NCBI GenBank assembly: GCA_963921795.1
Contig: OY997640.1
Location: forward strand, 56,538,671-56,602,670
DNA: 64,000 bases
Source of the DNA: Nannobrachium achirus
Taxonomy: Eukaryota > Chordata > Actinopteri > Myctophiformes > Myctophidae
Reading direction: 5' to 3'
This document shows positions 11,460 to 23,209 of this stretch, piece by piece. The notes beneath the pieces are model-generated. The model made no database searches and was not told the origin of the DNA. It saw only the letters and a program-made list of their open reading frames with translations. Numbering within the stretch: position 1 is the first letter of the stretch; the number at the start of each line of letters is the position of its first letter. The translations under genes and the position numbers were made by a program.

Positions 11460-12345
11460 AGTAAGACGCCTAAGGGCAAGGTCGCGCCATGTCTTGGCCA
11501 TCTGGCCAAAGGGATTTGGTTCCCCTGGCATCACAGGGATCTTCATATATGGCAATAAAAGGGATTTGGTTCCCCTGACATCACACTGATTATATACCAT
11601 ATTGGCATTCACAGAAATGGGCTTAATATTGATGACATCAGGGATCTCCATATATGGGGAATAAAAGGGATTTGGTTTTCATGACATGCGTGATGTCAGA
11701 CAGACAGAGAGACAGATACGGTCAAGATGTGACTGTTCTGATAGATACATCCATATTAGAACAATAATACACTGTGCCCGGGGGTGTTTACAGTATATGA
11801 GTGCACAGTATATGAGGGATTGAATGTCTCTGAGGAGTCTCAGAAGTAATGTTGGAGAAACCAGACCGGTGCCCGTTAGGCAGAATAGTCACCATTTACG
11901 TCCAGTTGTGCAATTCCCATTGTATCCGATTGTCTGTCTGTGTCCCTTTCATGCCCATATATTATATGGAGATCTCTTACTGTATATCTGTCTGTCAGGC
12001 TCTCTTTTATACCCATATATGGTGTTCCGTGTCCAGGCCAGTCTGTGATGTCATCTCCGACTCCGAATTTGGGCACTGTAGTGATGTCAGTCAGTGATGT
12101 CAGTCAGTGATGTCCGTTGGGCTTTGTTGATGTCAGTTGGGCATGGTTACCGTGGTGGCGACACTGTTTAATATCAGTGATGTCAGCATGCAGACTGTTT
12201 CGCCCGTATTTGCCCATATATGGTGTTCTGTGATGTCAGTCAGTGATGTCGGGCATTGTTTCAGCATGCGGCTGTTACCATGGTGGCGACACTGTTTAGT
12301 ATCAGTGATGTCAGCATGTGGTCAGACGGCAGACGGACAGACAGA
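11460..12345. repeat. Complex low-copy repeat with GATGTCAG words
   Basis: AAAGGGATTTGGTTCCCCTG occurs at about 11511 and 11560, with a variant at about 11666. CCATATATGG-like words recur, and TCAGTGATGTCAG blocks cluster at 12080-12330. GTGGCGACACTGTTTA occurs twice (about 12155 and 12285). Segments around 11625-11670 are shared with 42620-42665 (GACATCAGGGATCTCCATAT). Non-coding; the origin is unclear. Confidence 0.6.
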
Positions 12346-12349
12346 CATT

Positions 12350-12900
12350 CAGTAAATAAATAGTTATTTTCACTACTGGTATTTCTGAAAAAATGTGAAA
12401 TCTTTGGGTTTCTTTGGAAAATGCCAAACTTTTAGAACAGCAATGTATTGATATTAAAACGGAAATGCACGTATAGGCCTATAAAGTGATGAAGTAAACA
12501 TTGTTTAAATTAGATATTGATATTACAATGATTGTAACCATTGTGAAAATGAAATACATATTTATGGTATTCAGCATTCTGCTGAGAGCATCATCTAACT
12601 CCTCTTGTCCCATTCACAGTTCACATTTGGCACATTTATCCATGACCATGTATAAATATTAATTAAAGGCGTCAATTCATCAACCATGCGTCAATATTTA
12701 TTTCACATATACAGTATACCGGTATATGCAAACAGTCCATACTCGAAAGTTTCCATTGCATATCGGGCAGCTTTTAGTGATGGAAAAACCTCCATTACTG
12801 AAATGCTCAAAGTGCCACATTGGCCCTGTTTCATTGTGACCATAAGCCATGTTTCTCACAGCAGTATTTCCAAAAAGAGATACTCGAGTGCTAGTAGTCA
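12350..12900. other. No gene recognised
   Basis: AT-rich unassigned DNA. Opposing frames of similar size at 12686-12916 look like chance. Confidence 0.5.
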
Positions 12901-12904
12901 AGTA

Positions 12905-12996
12905 GTTTTTATGTAGTTTATAAGATTGAGTAATTCGAACTAACAGTACTTAAACTTGAGTAGGATACTAGCTCTCTTTCCACCCCTGCTGGAAAG
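12905..12996. mobile_element. Fragment of AAGTAAAAGTA-type transposon end
   Basis: ACTTAAACTTGAGTAGGATAC and TTTCCACCCCTGCT match the style of the terminus of the element at 23835-24361 (GGTGGAAAAAGGTACT inverted). Only one end is recognisable. Confidence 0.4.
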
Positions 12997-13263
12997 AACA
13001 GCTGGCTTGGTGTTCACTGAATTGAGTCTTCTTGTTATTGCAGTGTTTCTTGGTCACATACTAAAAACCTTTGTTTACTGCTGTAATGTGTTCGCACTTC
13101 TCCTTTGTTTGCAGGATTGCTGATGCTACACACACGACTGTTCTACACTTGCTCTATTTCAGTTTGATTTAATTTACTCAATCATGCATCACAGTGAATT
13201 TTAAACTAAGGCTGGAGTAATTTAGAAAAGCAAGATCCTCACATTTTCCACGTACCTTTTTTA

Positions 13264-13290
13264 AGAAAAGAAAAGAAAAGAAAAGAAAAG
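13264..13290. repeat. (GAAAA)n microsatellite
   Basis: Five to six GAAAA units followed by related A-rich repeats. Confidence 0.9.
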
Positions 13291-13476
13291 TAAAGAAAGA
13301 AATAGCCGTTTTTTCTCCATCCAGTGTAGAAGTTATACTTTCTCCGTCTCCTCTGCATTCCATTAACAAGTTAAACCTTCAACTTGCATTAATAGACAAC
13401 TTGAGCAGAATGATAACAGAATGTCACATTTGTCGCTTCCAAGAGCTGGTAGAAACTGGGTGACATGTCGGACTGT

Positions 13477-13671
13477 CTTTTTTTTAAGATTTGTTTTTGG
13501 GCTTTTTATGCCTTTATTTGATAGGATAGTAGACTGACAGGAAATGGGGAGAGATATGGGGAATGACATGTGGCAAATGTCGTCCGGATCGGGAATCGAA
13601 CTGGCGACGCCAGCAGGCATCATAGCCTAATATGTGGTATGCGCCTTGACCACTAGGCCAGTGGGCGCCCC
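13477..13671 (-). mobile_element. tRNA-derived SINE, minus orientation
   Basis: Read on the minus strand it opens with a tRNA-like head (GGGGCGCCCACTGGCCTAG), carries a B-box-like CAGTTCGATTCCC, then a body containing CACATGTCATTCCCC and CCTGTCAGTCTAC, and ends in an A-rich tail (T-run at 13478-13486). Flanking copies of GGACTGT at 13470-13476 and 13673-13679 look like a target duplication from retroposition. The same body recurs at 29525-29710. Layout of a common teleost SINE. Confidence 0.82.
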
Positions 13672-13699
13672 AGGACTGTGGCTGTCTGATGGGCTTCTA

Positions 13700-14330
13700 A
13701 GTGCCTTAAGAATGATTTTTTTTATGACATGGCTATAGCAAGGCACCTATTCTGCTGTTGCCTCCAACATGGTGAAAATCTCCCTCCTAAGGGAACGAAA
13801 GAGAGAGCGAAAGTGAGAAAAAGAAAAACATGCAGTACTTCCTCCCAAGGCCCTAATAACTAGTAAGATCCTGAGTGTTCATTAACAAATGTTACAGTAT
13901 GAAAGGATAATACCTCTCCCCTTCCCAACCTTTTATAAGGAAATGGAAATAAGTTGCCGCCATAATGTAACCCCCCAGGCCCACGGTGGTCTCCTATGCA
14001 TAGCTGGGCATAGCCGGCGATAGCCTGCCTTTAGAAATAATGAATTCCTGCATAGATCATTTGAGATGTCTCATGAATAGTTTGTGGGCCGCTTAAAGCT
14101 TGTGTCCCAGTGAGACCCAACAACAAACCAATGGAGGAGAAAGGGTTTCAACTCTGCTCAAGAGAGTCAGTGTAGTCCACAGAATTAGAATTCCATTGAA
14201 CGGACATTCCTCCATCTGCCATGGTTATTCACCCGGCGCACCATAAAAGTCATTATGGAATTGTTTTGTTCATGCCAACCTGAGCAATATAAGTGTAAAA
14301 TTCTACAAACTGCTCCCGAAAGTTCCTGCT
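13700..14330. other. No gene recognised
   Basis: Moderately AT-rich unassigned sequence. No transposon ends or coding frames stand out. Confidence 0.5.
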
Positions 14331-14333
14331 CCT

Positions 14334-14344
14334 GTGTGTGTGTG

Positions 14345-14396
<52 letters not shown>

Positions 14397-14416
14397 TGTG
14401 TGTGTGTGTGTGTGTG
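14334..14416. repeat. (GT)n(GCGT)n microsatellite
   Basis: GT run, then about ten GCGT units, then GT again. It abuts the left end of the element starting at 14419. Confidence 0.97.
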
Positions 14417-14670
14417 CTAGTGTTGTATTCGAGTCCACCTAAAGCAAGTCCAAGTCAAGTCCAAGTCATATGGGGTTCGAGTCCGTGTCGAGTCCGAGTC
14501 AAGAGCCCCTGGGAGGGGGTCGAGTCCGAGTCGAGTCCGAGACCAATGGGAGGCAAGTCTGAGTCGAGTCCGAGACCAATGGTAGGCGAGACCGAGCCGA
14601 GTCCAGTTTTCTTTTTCTTTTTTTTTTTTTTGATAGGTAGGCTGCAGAAAACAATATATATATTTTTTCC

Positions 14671-14673
<3 letters not shown>

Positions 14674-14752
<79 letters not shown>
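14674..14752. repeat. (AC)n microsatellite
   Basis: About 40 AC units inside the 14419-16143 element, preceded by a T-rich run at 14610-14631. Confidence 0.97.
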
Positions 14753-14757
<5 letters not shown>

Positions 14758-15800
14758 ATGCAAGAACCCCCCGTTCATGTGCATTCACCTGTCTGGTGTT
14801 TCCTACCAATACCTTTCAAATTAATGGCTTGTCTTCAAATTAAATCAATAGGTCTCCCCAAATTACCTTTGGTTGCTGTCAATGCTGTGGTTTAGGTTTG
14901 AGGGAGTTTTTTTGGAGAGGTAGTTTTTTTTCCCATACCAATTTTCTGTCTAAGAACTAGACATTTGAGTTGCTACAATTACAATTTCTCCCAGGCAGAG
15001 AACAAGTACTTTAGTGTACAAATAAGACTTGGCATATACTGCAGTACAATATCCCAAATCACAGACGATAATTAGGACTATCCAGTCTAATATCATGATA
15101 TGGATATAATATTGATGCCCATGCACCAAAAGGCCAAGTGATAACAAAAATAATATTATTTAAAAAATAATTATGTCTACTACTGTAATCTATAACATTT
15201 TTAAACATTGCTGTTATAGTTGCATTGAAATAGAGCATGCATGATTTTTGCAAAACGTTTTTCAAACAAACTCTTATCTTAATATTTTATTTTGACTAAA
15301 AGCTAAAATAAATAAATAAGGTTTTCCCATTCAAACACATAGCAGTAGTACGTGCCTGTCTGCATTTCATTGTTTAAGGTGAGAAATGTAGGCTACCCTA
15401 TGTCAGTCTGATGCCTTTCAAGTATATACAAGGCAAAACAATACCCCATGTCACTGCTTCAAGTTGTTTTGATTCGTTTTAACCTCTCTACAGGGACTTA
15501 CAATGTTACACTTCTCTCTGTTGATCAGTGCACTTTAAAACTTTCGGACGAGGCTTGCTTAACGAGTAATAGACTACACCTGGAAATACAAAAGACGTAA
15601 ATTCTTAATCCAGCTGTGCAGGTGGATTAAACTACACATGATCACAAAGGCTTGTGTTTGGAAGCTGTTAGGACTTATTTATTTGGGGACACAAGGATAT
15701 CCTGCAGGTAAGAGGAAAGTGGACTGTTGTGCTGTTGTCTGTTTGGCGAAAAAAATAACTTCTGGGAAGATTAGATGCTTGCTGCTGTGCTGAGCGCTCT

Positions 15801-15803
<3 letters not shown>

Positions 15804-15851
<48 letters not shown>
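15804..15851. repeat. (GT)n microsatellite
   Basis: About 24 GT units near the right part of the same transposon. Confidence 0.95.
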
Positions 15852-15852
<1 letters not shown>

Positions 15853-16841
15853 ATGCTACTGTGTGCCTATCAGATGCGCGTCAGAATGCTCCGTTACTTA
15901 ACAAGGCAGCTCTCTTAATGTTAATGTGAATGCGCTCCTCATATGGATATAACATTTATTCCATTGCATTGTAGTGACTTGACTCGAGTGGACTCGGTGG
16001 GGGGCGAGTCCAAGTCAAATTAGACCGAGACCGAGACGAGTCCAAGTCAAATTAAGGGCGAGACCGAGACGAGACCGAGTCAGTGAAAATTTGGACTCGA
16101 GTCCTGACTCGAGACGAGTCATTGACTCGAGTACTACAACACTACTTGTGTGCGTGTGCTGCGTGCGTGTCTGTGTGTGTCAGTACATTCATGAGGAGCA
16201 TATATTTCATGACTTCTGAGTTACTACATAGGAAAGAGCTCATTTTTGTAAATAAAAGTATGCCACACTACACTAGATAATAGGGCTGTTATAAATTGAT
16301 GGTTTTTCGTCAAAGAAACATTTTGCTATAATGTATGACAAGAACCGGTGCACCCATGGGATGAGTAGTATAGAAGAGAATTTTTTTTTCAGTTTTTTTT
16401 TCCTTCAGATTTTTTTCCCTCCGTTTTTAGTTTTTACTTCAATATATTTATCAAACAACTCTTCTAGAGCTCTTTTGACTAAACATGCAGGTCATTGCAT
16501 GGGATTAGGGTTAAGCTTAACCTTACCAACCTTTAATGAGCCAACTAGAAATGAGAAAAAGTGGAAACGAGCCCTTTGGTTCAAACCCCTGTGGAGGAAA
16601 GGATGATGTGATACATATACCACACTCACAAGGTCAACATAAGCCAAACAGGGTCACCTCGAGTCCAGGTTCCCTCCCTGAATGGACATGAAGGCACATG
16701 CACATGGGTGCACAAGAATAAATACAACAGATTTTCAGCTTGTCTTGTGTTCATTGCTGTGTCACACAGTTACTGTAATGACTCAAACATTATATCACTT
16801 TGTTGACCCAGTCTATACTTTTCCCCCCTAAATCTCTTTGC

Positions 16842-16894
16842 CAAAAACAGCAGATCTACAAGCTCATAACGTGTTGCATTGTGAGCTGTTTTTC
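16842..16894. repeat. HP hairpin repeat, internally deleted
   Basis: The left arm AAAACAGCAGATCTACAAGC is intact. The right arm keeps GTGAGC and GCTGTTTTT but has lost the TTGTAGATCTG part. Flanking CCAAA and poly-T keep short complementarity. Confidence 0.7.
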
Positions 16895-17001
16895 CATTAT
16901 GACATGCCTAGAATTGGAAAAATCTGATTGCTCAAACTACCCCCAGGTGGTGATTTAAATCCATATCAGGCGTTGGATTGTGTCTAAAAGACAGTGATTA
17001 C

Positions 17002-17031
17002 AACAACAAACAAACAAACAAACAAACAAAA
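17002..17031. repeat. (CAAA)n microsatellite
   Basis: Five to seven CAAA units within ACAACAACAAACAAACAAAC. Confidence 0.9.
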
Positions 17032-17654
17032 AACTGAAAAATGATTGGAAACATGTTTTTACTATTGGTTTGAGGCTCCTGTTTCTTTTTTCCCCACGTA
17101 TTTTTTATCCTTTTGAAGTGTTTATCACAGCCACTGCCAACACAAAAAAGTGTTTAGATATGCAGTAGTTTTCAACATTAGCACACACTGTGAATGGGAG
17201 CTCTGTAGTCATGGACTGTATATATCTAAGTAAATGAAAATGTTCATCAAATGACAGCACTCTAGACCAAACTTCATGTAACCTTGTCCATCCTTTCAGA
17301 AACAGTGCTTTGAATTAGACCATCATTTTTATACACAGTGGCTTTTGGAGAATTTCTTTACTTTGGCTGAAATGGATGGCGATTACAATGTTGGAAATAT
17401 ACAATAAGCTAGAATGGGAAATAAAAACTGGGAACATGTTTCAAATGGTACACTTTAGCTGAACTTTCAAAGCTTGTAATGCTTTTGAAGCAAAGTATAC
17501 TGTCAGGTTATTTCAAGAACTTAAAATGTGAAAGCCATTAAAGCACAACAGGAGACTGAATGAGCAGAACCAATGAAATTGGCCCCTTAGATTTTGTGAT
17601 TTTCCTTTTAGGAGGGGAACAATGAGAAGCACTTACAGTAAATGGTTGTGGCGG

Positions 17655-17885
17655 TTGGTGGTAGATGTGCCATTTCAAAACTTCACACGTCCTGCCATTG
17701 GCAAGACAGTAGATTTTTAGGGGATTTGCAGAACATTGAGCTTGTAGATCAGCTATTTTTGTTATTTTCACGACCTTCTCTGACTTCGAAGTTTAAATCT
17801 ACCTATGAAGGTGGATTCTGCTTTGCAATGGGAATGGAGTGGTTTCTTGCCATTTGTGAGTTTCTGCAAAATATATGCCAGAATA

Positions 17886-17886
<1 letters not shown>
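17655..17886. mobile_element. Internal fragment of transposon, shared with 34262-34430
   Basis: GATGTGCCATTTCAAAACTTC, CCTGCCATTGGCAAGACA, TCTGACTTCGAAGTTTAAAT and TTGTGAGTTTCTGCAAAA occur in the same order and spacing at 34262-34425. It contains a half hairpin at 17737-17771 (GAGCTTGTAGATCAGCTATTTTT) that the other copy lacks at that place. Confidence 0.7.
17737..17771. repeat. HP hairpin repeat, right arm only
   Basis: GAGCTTGTAGATCAGCTATTT followed by GTTATTTTCAC. The left arm is missing. Confidence 0.65.
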
Positions 17887-17975
<89 letters not shown>

Positions 17976-17978
17976 GTG
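17887..17978. repeat. (GT)n microsatellite
   Basis: About 42 GT units with one late GCGT interruption. Confidence 0.97.
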
Positions 17979-18132
17979 TGATACTAAGACATTCATGCGT
18001 AATCATTGGAACAGTTACGTGTGTAGGCTGCCTACTACTTTATGTTTTTTATTTTACCGTAAATGGAATTTCGTGGTCCTGTAAAGGGTTCTTTCTTCTC
18101 TTCGCTGAAAATAAATAAATACAATTATCCAT

Positions 18133-18162
18133 GAACTTGTAGATCTGCTATGGTATTTTCAC
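18133..18162. repeat. HP hairpin repeat, right arm only
   Basis: GAACTTGTAGATCTGCTATG followed by GTATTTTCAC. Solo arm. Confidence 0.6.
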
Positions 18163-18169
18163 AGAATGT

Positions 18170-19330
18170 TCACTCATGACAAGCCCAGAATTGGGCATTG
18201 GGGTTAAGGTGGTTAAAACGTTGTTGGTGTGAGGTGACCTTATTGAAACAGTCAAGCCATGAAATAGCATATTAAACTCACAATTGCTCAATCTCCAACC
18301 TGGCACTCACACAGCACAAGTGAATGCACAGGACCAATGTTGTGCACAGGACTAAAAGTAAGACCAAAGGATTCCAGCCACACTTATGCTACTGACAACT
18401 TTAATTTGTAAAATGTGGAGACATTTAGGACACTAGGGCCCTAAAATGTAGCTCTTAATCCCAGCTCATATTCCTTAATAAAGTGATAAAGGCACCATTT
18501 TATGCACAATTGGTATCACAAACACTTATGGTTTAAGAGTTACCAGCATATTTAAGGCATGTGGTCATATGTTAATTAAGGGGCGCATGTATTATGAACC
18601 TTGAAAAAAAACGGCATACCGTTTAAAGGTGGTCAGACCACGTCTTGAGAGCAAAAAGAAATATTTATTTGGCCACGAGACAGAGCGTGCCTCCTCAGTG
18701 GCTTCCCAACGTGGGTCCATTTGGTTGTATAAGGACACAGCAGATTGACTCAGCCACATCTCAGTCAATTCTGATCACATTTTTTAAAATGAAATTTCCA
18801 CATATTCCTTGGGAAGTGTATATTCTTGTTCTGCACCAGCCGTGACTGTATTGTCTGTATTTGCTTGTGGTGTGTGAAAGGCACTGCGAGGAGATCTGGC
18901 CGCGATAATAGCGCTCGGCGATCCCTTCCCGAGCGTTTATTGATATCTAGGTTTGATATTTGACACTATCGCAGACTGGACATCATACAGTATATATATA
19001 TATTTTTTCTTTCTCATAATTTTTATCCCACAATTTTGTAACCCATTTTTCACCCAGTGCCAATTGCCTAAGCTGTAATCCTGGGCTCTGCTCTCCCTCT
19101 GCCACGCCTGGCAAGGGCCCTCAATAGCCCCATATAGAACCTCCGCTGCATACTGTTGTGCTCCGAGATGAGGTCCTACGCCGGGATATCACCGGGCTGG
19201 GGTAGAATGCCTCCACGCCGAGGTAGATCACCCTTTTCCCAAAATGGTATCCAAATAGTAAAGGTAGTTCCACGCTCCCAGAGTATGATTTTCCATCTCA
19301 CGGAACAGAAAACTTGCACTACGGCATGAA
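18170..19330. other. No gene recognised
   Basis: Unassigned. A GC-richer patch at 18880-18945 and 19070-19215 contains several CpGs but no convincing frame or splice pattern. A short TA repeat lies at 18991-19003. Confidence 0.5.
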
Positions 19331-19334
19331 ACAA

Positions 19335-19745
19335 CCGCTTAAAGGAGTAGTTCACCCCCCAAATGACTTTTTTCTATTGATTACTCATTCCATGGAGATT
19401 TAAGTTCAATAATATTCTTTGATTTTTGTCGCATTCCTAAGACAAAAAACTTGACAGTGATCACAAAACAACCTGTGATATGTCTTCTTTTATATTCCTG
19501 AACCGATTGTTTGACAAAAGGTCCCAATCGTTCAGAAATAGTGTTTGTTCATGTAAGCTGGTCCAGCCGGCTCTCATTCGCTGCAACGTCAAACTCAAAA
19601 TCAAACTTCCAGTGCCACCCATGAGCGGCGTCACTTCACAAAAAAAACATACACATTTGAAACTTCTGCCTGGTTCTGCCTGACAATAACGATTTTGAAG
19701 GGCAGTGACTTTAATTGGAAATAAGGTCACTCTTAAAACGCTTCG
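19335..19745. repeat. Dispersed repeat with AAAGGAGTAGTTCACCC end
   Basis: The segment GTAGTTCACCCCCCAAATGAC, TTTTTTCTATTGATTACTCA and CATGGAGATTTAAGTTCA is the reverse complement of 47743-47813 (CTCCATGGGGTGAGTAATCG...GGGGGTGAGCAATCCTTT). The interior resembles the GAAACTT..CCTGNNNCTGCC..GACA motif of several transposon fragments here (61859, 45669). Non-coding on both strands. Confidence 0.55.
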
Positions 19746-19749
19746 CTCA

Positions 19750-20655
19750 ACTAGAGACTGGGGACAATCTCTCAGTTCAGATGATATGGCATTTTAATTT
19801 GGTCAAACTTAAATTATAGGCCACTTCTATTTATGCAGCCACAATGGCAAAACAAATATTATTATTTTACTCCAAGAGGACAAATCTGCAATTTTAGCTT
19901 GGTCTTGTGCACGTCCCACAGTGAAGCTTAATGTTTGTTTTTTAATAACATAGCTACAGTACCGTCCCTCGATTCCTATGATAGTTCAAGTTGAGACAGA
20001 AACAACCCATAAAAACATAAATAATACTGTAGCATGGAAGTTATGGGTACTTCTGAACCTGCTTTATGTTGCTACGTTGTATTTAATTCATGCAGAAAAA
20101 CGTCAGATGTTCACCGGTCTCAGAACCACTGCTTGAGATGATGTTGCTTTCACAGTGCCATTGTTTTAGAGCTGGCTCCATTATTGCTGGGTGAAAAAAA
20201 GCCATGATGACACACACAATCTTCTGTCACACCTTGGCTGTAAGTAATACATTAGACAGCTCTGGGTGAGAGCTGTTCTTCTAATGTGAAGAATATTTGA
20301 CAGTTGACTTTAATTGGGTAAATTGAACAAAATGAGCAAATTGTTTTGTCAGACTATTCTCGAGAAAAATATATATACATGCTGATGGGTTCCCAGATTG
20401 CTGTCAGACAAATAATATACTGCTTGACACATTTATGAAGAAACTATCACCCTATACAGCAGACATCATCGTTTCACATTTCTCTTTAACATGGCTTAGT
20501 GTGACAGACAGCACTGCTGCTATGGAAACTCAGCCTCTATGGAAATAGAACGCACATCACTGAGAGAGATAAAAACGAGTGACGTGAGGCCTTCATTTGT
20601 GGTGTTAAGTGTTAACATGTTCTCCCCATGTACAAGTGGGTTTTCTCCAGGTGTT
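19750..20655. other. No gene recognised
   Basis: AT-rich unassigned DNA without repeats I can identify. Confidence 0.5.
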
Positions 20656-20658
20656 ACT

Positions 20659-20680
20659 CCCCCCCCCCCCCCCCCCCCCC
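20659..20680. repeat. Poly-C tract
   Basis: A 22-base C-run followed by CT-rich TCCCCTCCCCCCTCCCCC. Can form i-motif or G-quadruplex on the other strand. Confidence 0.95.
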
Positions 20681-21007
20681 TCCCCTCCCCCCTCCCCCAA
20701 CACCAACACCAGGCACATATGCACACATAGACATCAAAGGGGGCTTGAGCCCCTGCCCTTTTATCCGTCTGTAAAAAGTGCCCTCTCTAGAGTAGACCAT
20801 GAATGCAGTTTTTACTAGGGTAAAATAAATGCAAATGACCCCTTTCCATACCATACCCGAAGGCAGCATTCAAGAGAATAGCCTTGTTCAAACTCTCCTG
20901 AACTTGAATGCAGCATGTTGAAAGAATTGCCCTCACTGTACAGAAATCCACACCACATCTCCAGTATTGCCTTTTTTATGCTTAGTTTTTAGTGTGTTAT
21001 GAAGTGC

Positions 21008-21082
21008 CGAAAATAGCCGACCTCCAAGCTTACAACGTGTCGCAGTGCGACACGTTGTGAGCTTGGAGGTCTGTTATTTTCA
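21008..21082. repeat. HP hairpin repeat, full
   Basis: Left arm CGAAAATAGCCGACCTCCAAG, inner stem AACGTGTCGC pairing with GCGACACGTT, right arm CTTGGAGGTCTGTTATTTT. The CTCC/GGAG change in the outer arm (usually CTAC/GTAG) is matched on both sides. Confidence 0.88.
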
Positions 21083-21089
21083 ATATTTT

Positions 21090-22120
21090 CACCACAAGGA
21101 AATTTTCCACATTTCTGCCTCTGCCTCTCTAACATTCTCTGCACATCCCTGCCCAACACACACCAGAATACTGTTGTGTACTTTTACCATGTGCACATGG
21201 CTTTAGAGCTGGAGCTGGTCCCCTCATGGCACTGCTCACTGGCTGCCCACTGCTAGTGAAGTTAGGAAGGGTCAAATGCAGGGGACACAATTCCCCATGG
21301 GATCAATACAACTACATTTTCAATTCCATTCAAAGGAGCTTGATCGGCGTGAGAGAAAATATGCTTACATTAAAGCAAGTGTCAAAATATAATAAAAACT
21401 GCTGAAAATGGGGAACGTAATACAGTATAGTATATTGAACAATGAACTATTATTATGTATTTATGTTCCACTGCGCACGTAAATTCCTGACATCGACTTC
21501 TCCTTCCTGTGTACACAGTAACAGTCTCGCCCCCGTGGGATTTACCAATGTAAATATGGAACCACTAATCCGGTCCTAAGGTTGACATTGCTATTGTTGT
21601 CCCCTGTTGAAATCCCCAATATGACACTTCCAATGTGCTCCATCCTGATAACTGTTCTCATTGTGTTAGAAGATAATCCTTCATACTCACCTGCATTTTT
21701 AGAGGCTTTAAAAAAACATTTTACCCTCCACCCGCCTAATTCCGCCTTCATTCTTTTTGAGACATCAGTTCTACGCCTCTCCATTTGTTTGCAGCTCTCC
21801 CCACTGTGTAATTTCTCACTTAGACATATGGGAACTTCAGAGAGAGACAGCAAAGGGACGGCTCAAATGCCCTGCAAATTATATAGCTCAGAGTTTGCCA
21901 TGTTTTTTATTCTAGGTGGCTTTAACCACTGTAGACTTGAAATAGTCACAGTCTGGCCTGGGTTTGAACAATATGTGTGTGGAACACAGGATAATAAAGC
22001 TCTAGATATACTGTAAGTGCTACAGAAACATAAACATTACACATGCTTATATGTTGCTTCATCCAACACCCTCCCACTCCATGACTCTCACAACACATCC
22101 ACTTAATTCTCACGCATAAC
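21090..22120. other. No gene recognised
   Basis: Unassigned. A 144-codon frame at 21582-22016 is shadowed by an antisense frame of similar size and shows no domain. I judge it non-coding. Confidence 0.5.
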
Positions 22121-22236
22121 ACAATGGACACTAGGGCATTAACGACTTGTAATTTTTGCAAGTCGACTCGACTTGAGTTGAAGTCGACTTTATCGTTTGA
22201 TGACGTCATCACATCACACACGACCCCCAATTATTT

Positions 22237-22258
22237 TGGGGGGGGGGGGGGGGGGGGG
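22237..22258. repeat. Poly-G tract
   Basis: A run of about 20 G. Just upstream is the 14-bp palindrome TGATGACGTCATCA, which contains the CRE core TGACGTCA. Confidence 0.9.
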
Positions 22259-22423
22259 TCCCCAGATGATTAACTTATGAAACATTGTTTTCTCATTAAA
22301 CATAAAGTTTAAGTGTAAAGAGGGTATCCTCACATTTCTAAAGTGCAAATTTAAGGACTTTTTAATACCTCTAAAATGTCAAATTAAACGTTGTCCAAAC
22401 TGTCAAATATATAGAGGCAGAAA

Positions 22424-22503
22424 TTGTGAAAATAGCCGATCTACATGATCACAACGCCTCGCATCACGAGGCTTGTGAGCATGTAGATCTGCTATTTTTA
22501 CAA
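22424..22503. repeat. HP hairpin repeat, full
   Basis: TTGTGAAAATAGCCGATCTAC at left and GTAGATCTGCTATTTTTACAA at right, with inner stem AACGCCTCG pairing with CGAGGC-TT. Nested in the 22131-23206 transposon. Confidence 0.85.
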
Positions 22504-23209
22504 TAGAACGTTTTTTTTTTTTTTTTCAACTTCGACTGTCGACTTTCTCTGGTGGGAGTCGTCTTGTGTAATGAAGTTGACTGAGTCGACTTGTCGACTT
22601 GGAGAGTAACGACGACTTGGAGAGTAACGATATAGTAACTGTATCGAAATGTCGTTTTTAACTTAAAAAAACGAAGTATATCGAAATGTAAACGGCTAAA
22701 AACGAATCGTATCGTTTTATTCTGTATCGTATCGAATCGGCAGTGCGAAGAATCGATTGCATCGATGCTACCTACTTGTACATTGTATTTAACATTTTTA
22801 AGAAGAAAAAATTAAAAGGAGGGGTTTAATTACTTTTCCTTTCCATATAGCTACACTGGTCTATCGATAAATGTGTGTAATTTCTGGGTTCATGTCAAGG
22901 TGCAGGTTTGTCAATATACAATGTCCATGTATTTGGCAGATAATCACTGTGTTTACTTATTTATATCCATAATAATACATGTTTACCTGCACTATCCACA
23001 CCTTTCACACAGATATACTGGTAATTTCTTTGCTAAATAGTTACTATATCGATTTGAAATCATTGAATCGAATCGTATCGTATCGTCATGAATGAACCAA
23101 TATCGTCCATGTATCGTATCGTCAACCATGTATCGTGATATGTATCGAATCACTATTAAAATGTATCGTTACACCCCTATTGTCGACTTTTTCGTTAATG
23201 CCCTAGTAG

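Larger units (their letters stand above)
14419..16143. mobile_element. DNA transposon with GAGTCCGAGTC subterminal arrays
   Basis: The left end AGTGTTGTATTCGAGTCC and right end CGAGTACTACAACACT are inverted. Both subterminal zones (14430-14605 and 15975-16130) are packed with CGAGTCC, GAGACCGAG and AAGTCCAAGTC words. The roughly 1.3-kb interior holds AC and GT microsatellites and unassigned DNA without a transposase. Both flanks are GT-rich, so a target duplication cannot be judged. Confidence 0.7.
22131..23206. mobile_element. Composite DNA transposon, CTAGGGCATTAACGA ends
   Basis: Perfect 15-bp terminal inverted repeats, CTAGGGCATTAACGA at 22131 and TCGTTAATGCCCTAG at 23192. AGTCGACTCGACTT-type words flank the ends inside. 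Nested inside are a G-run, an HP hairpin (22424-22503), and the body and right end (GTATCGTTACACCCCTAT, 23163-23180) of a second element rich in TATCGAAT words whose left end is truncated. No transposase. No clean target duplication was seen. Confidence 0.72.
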
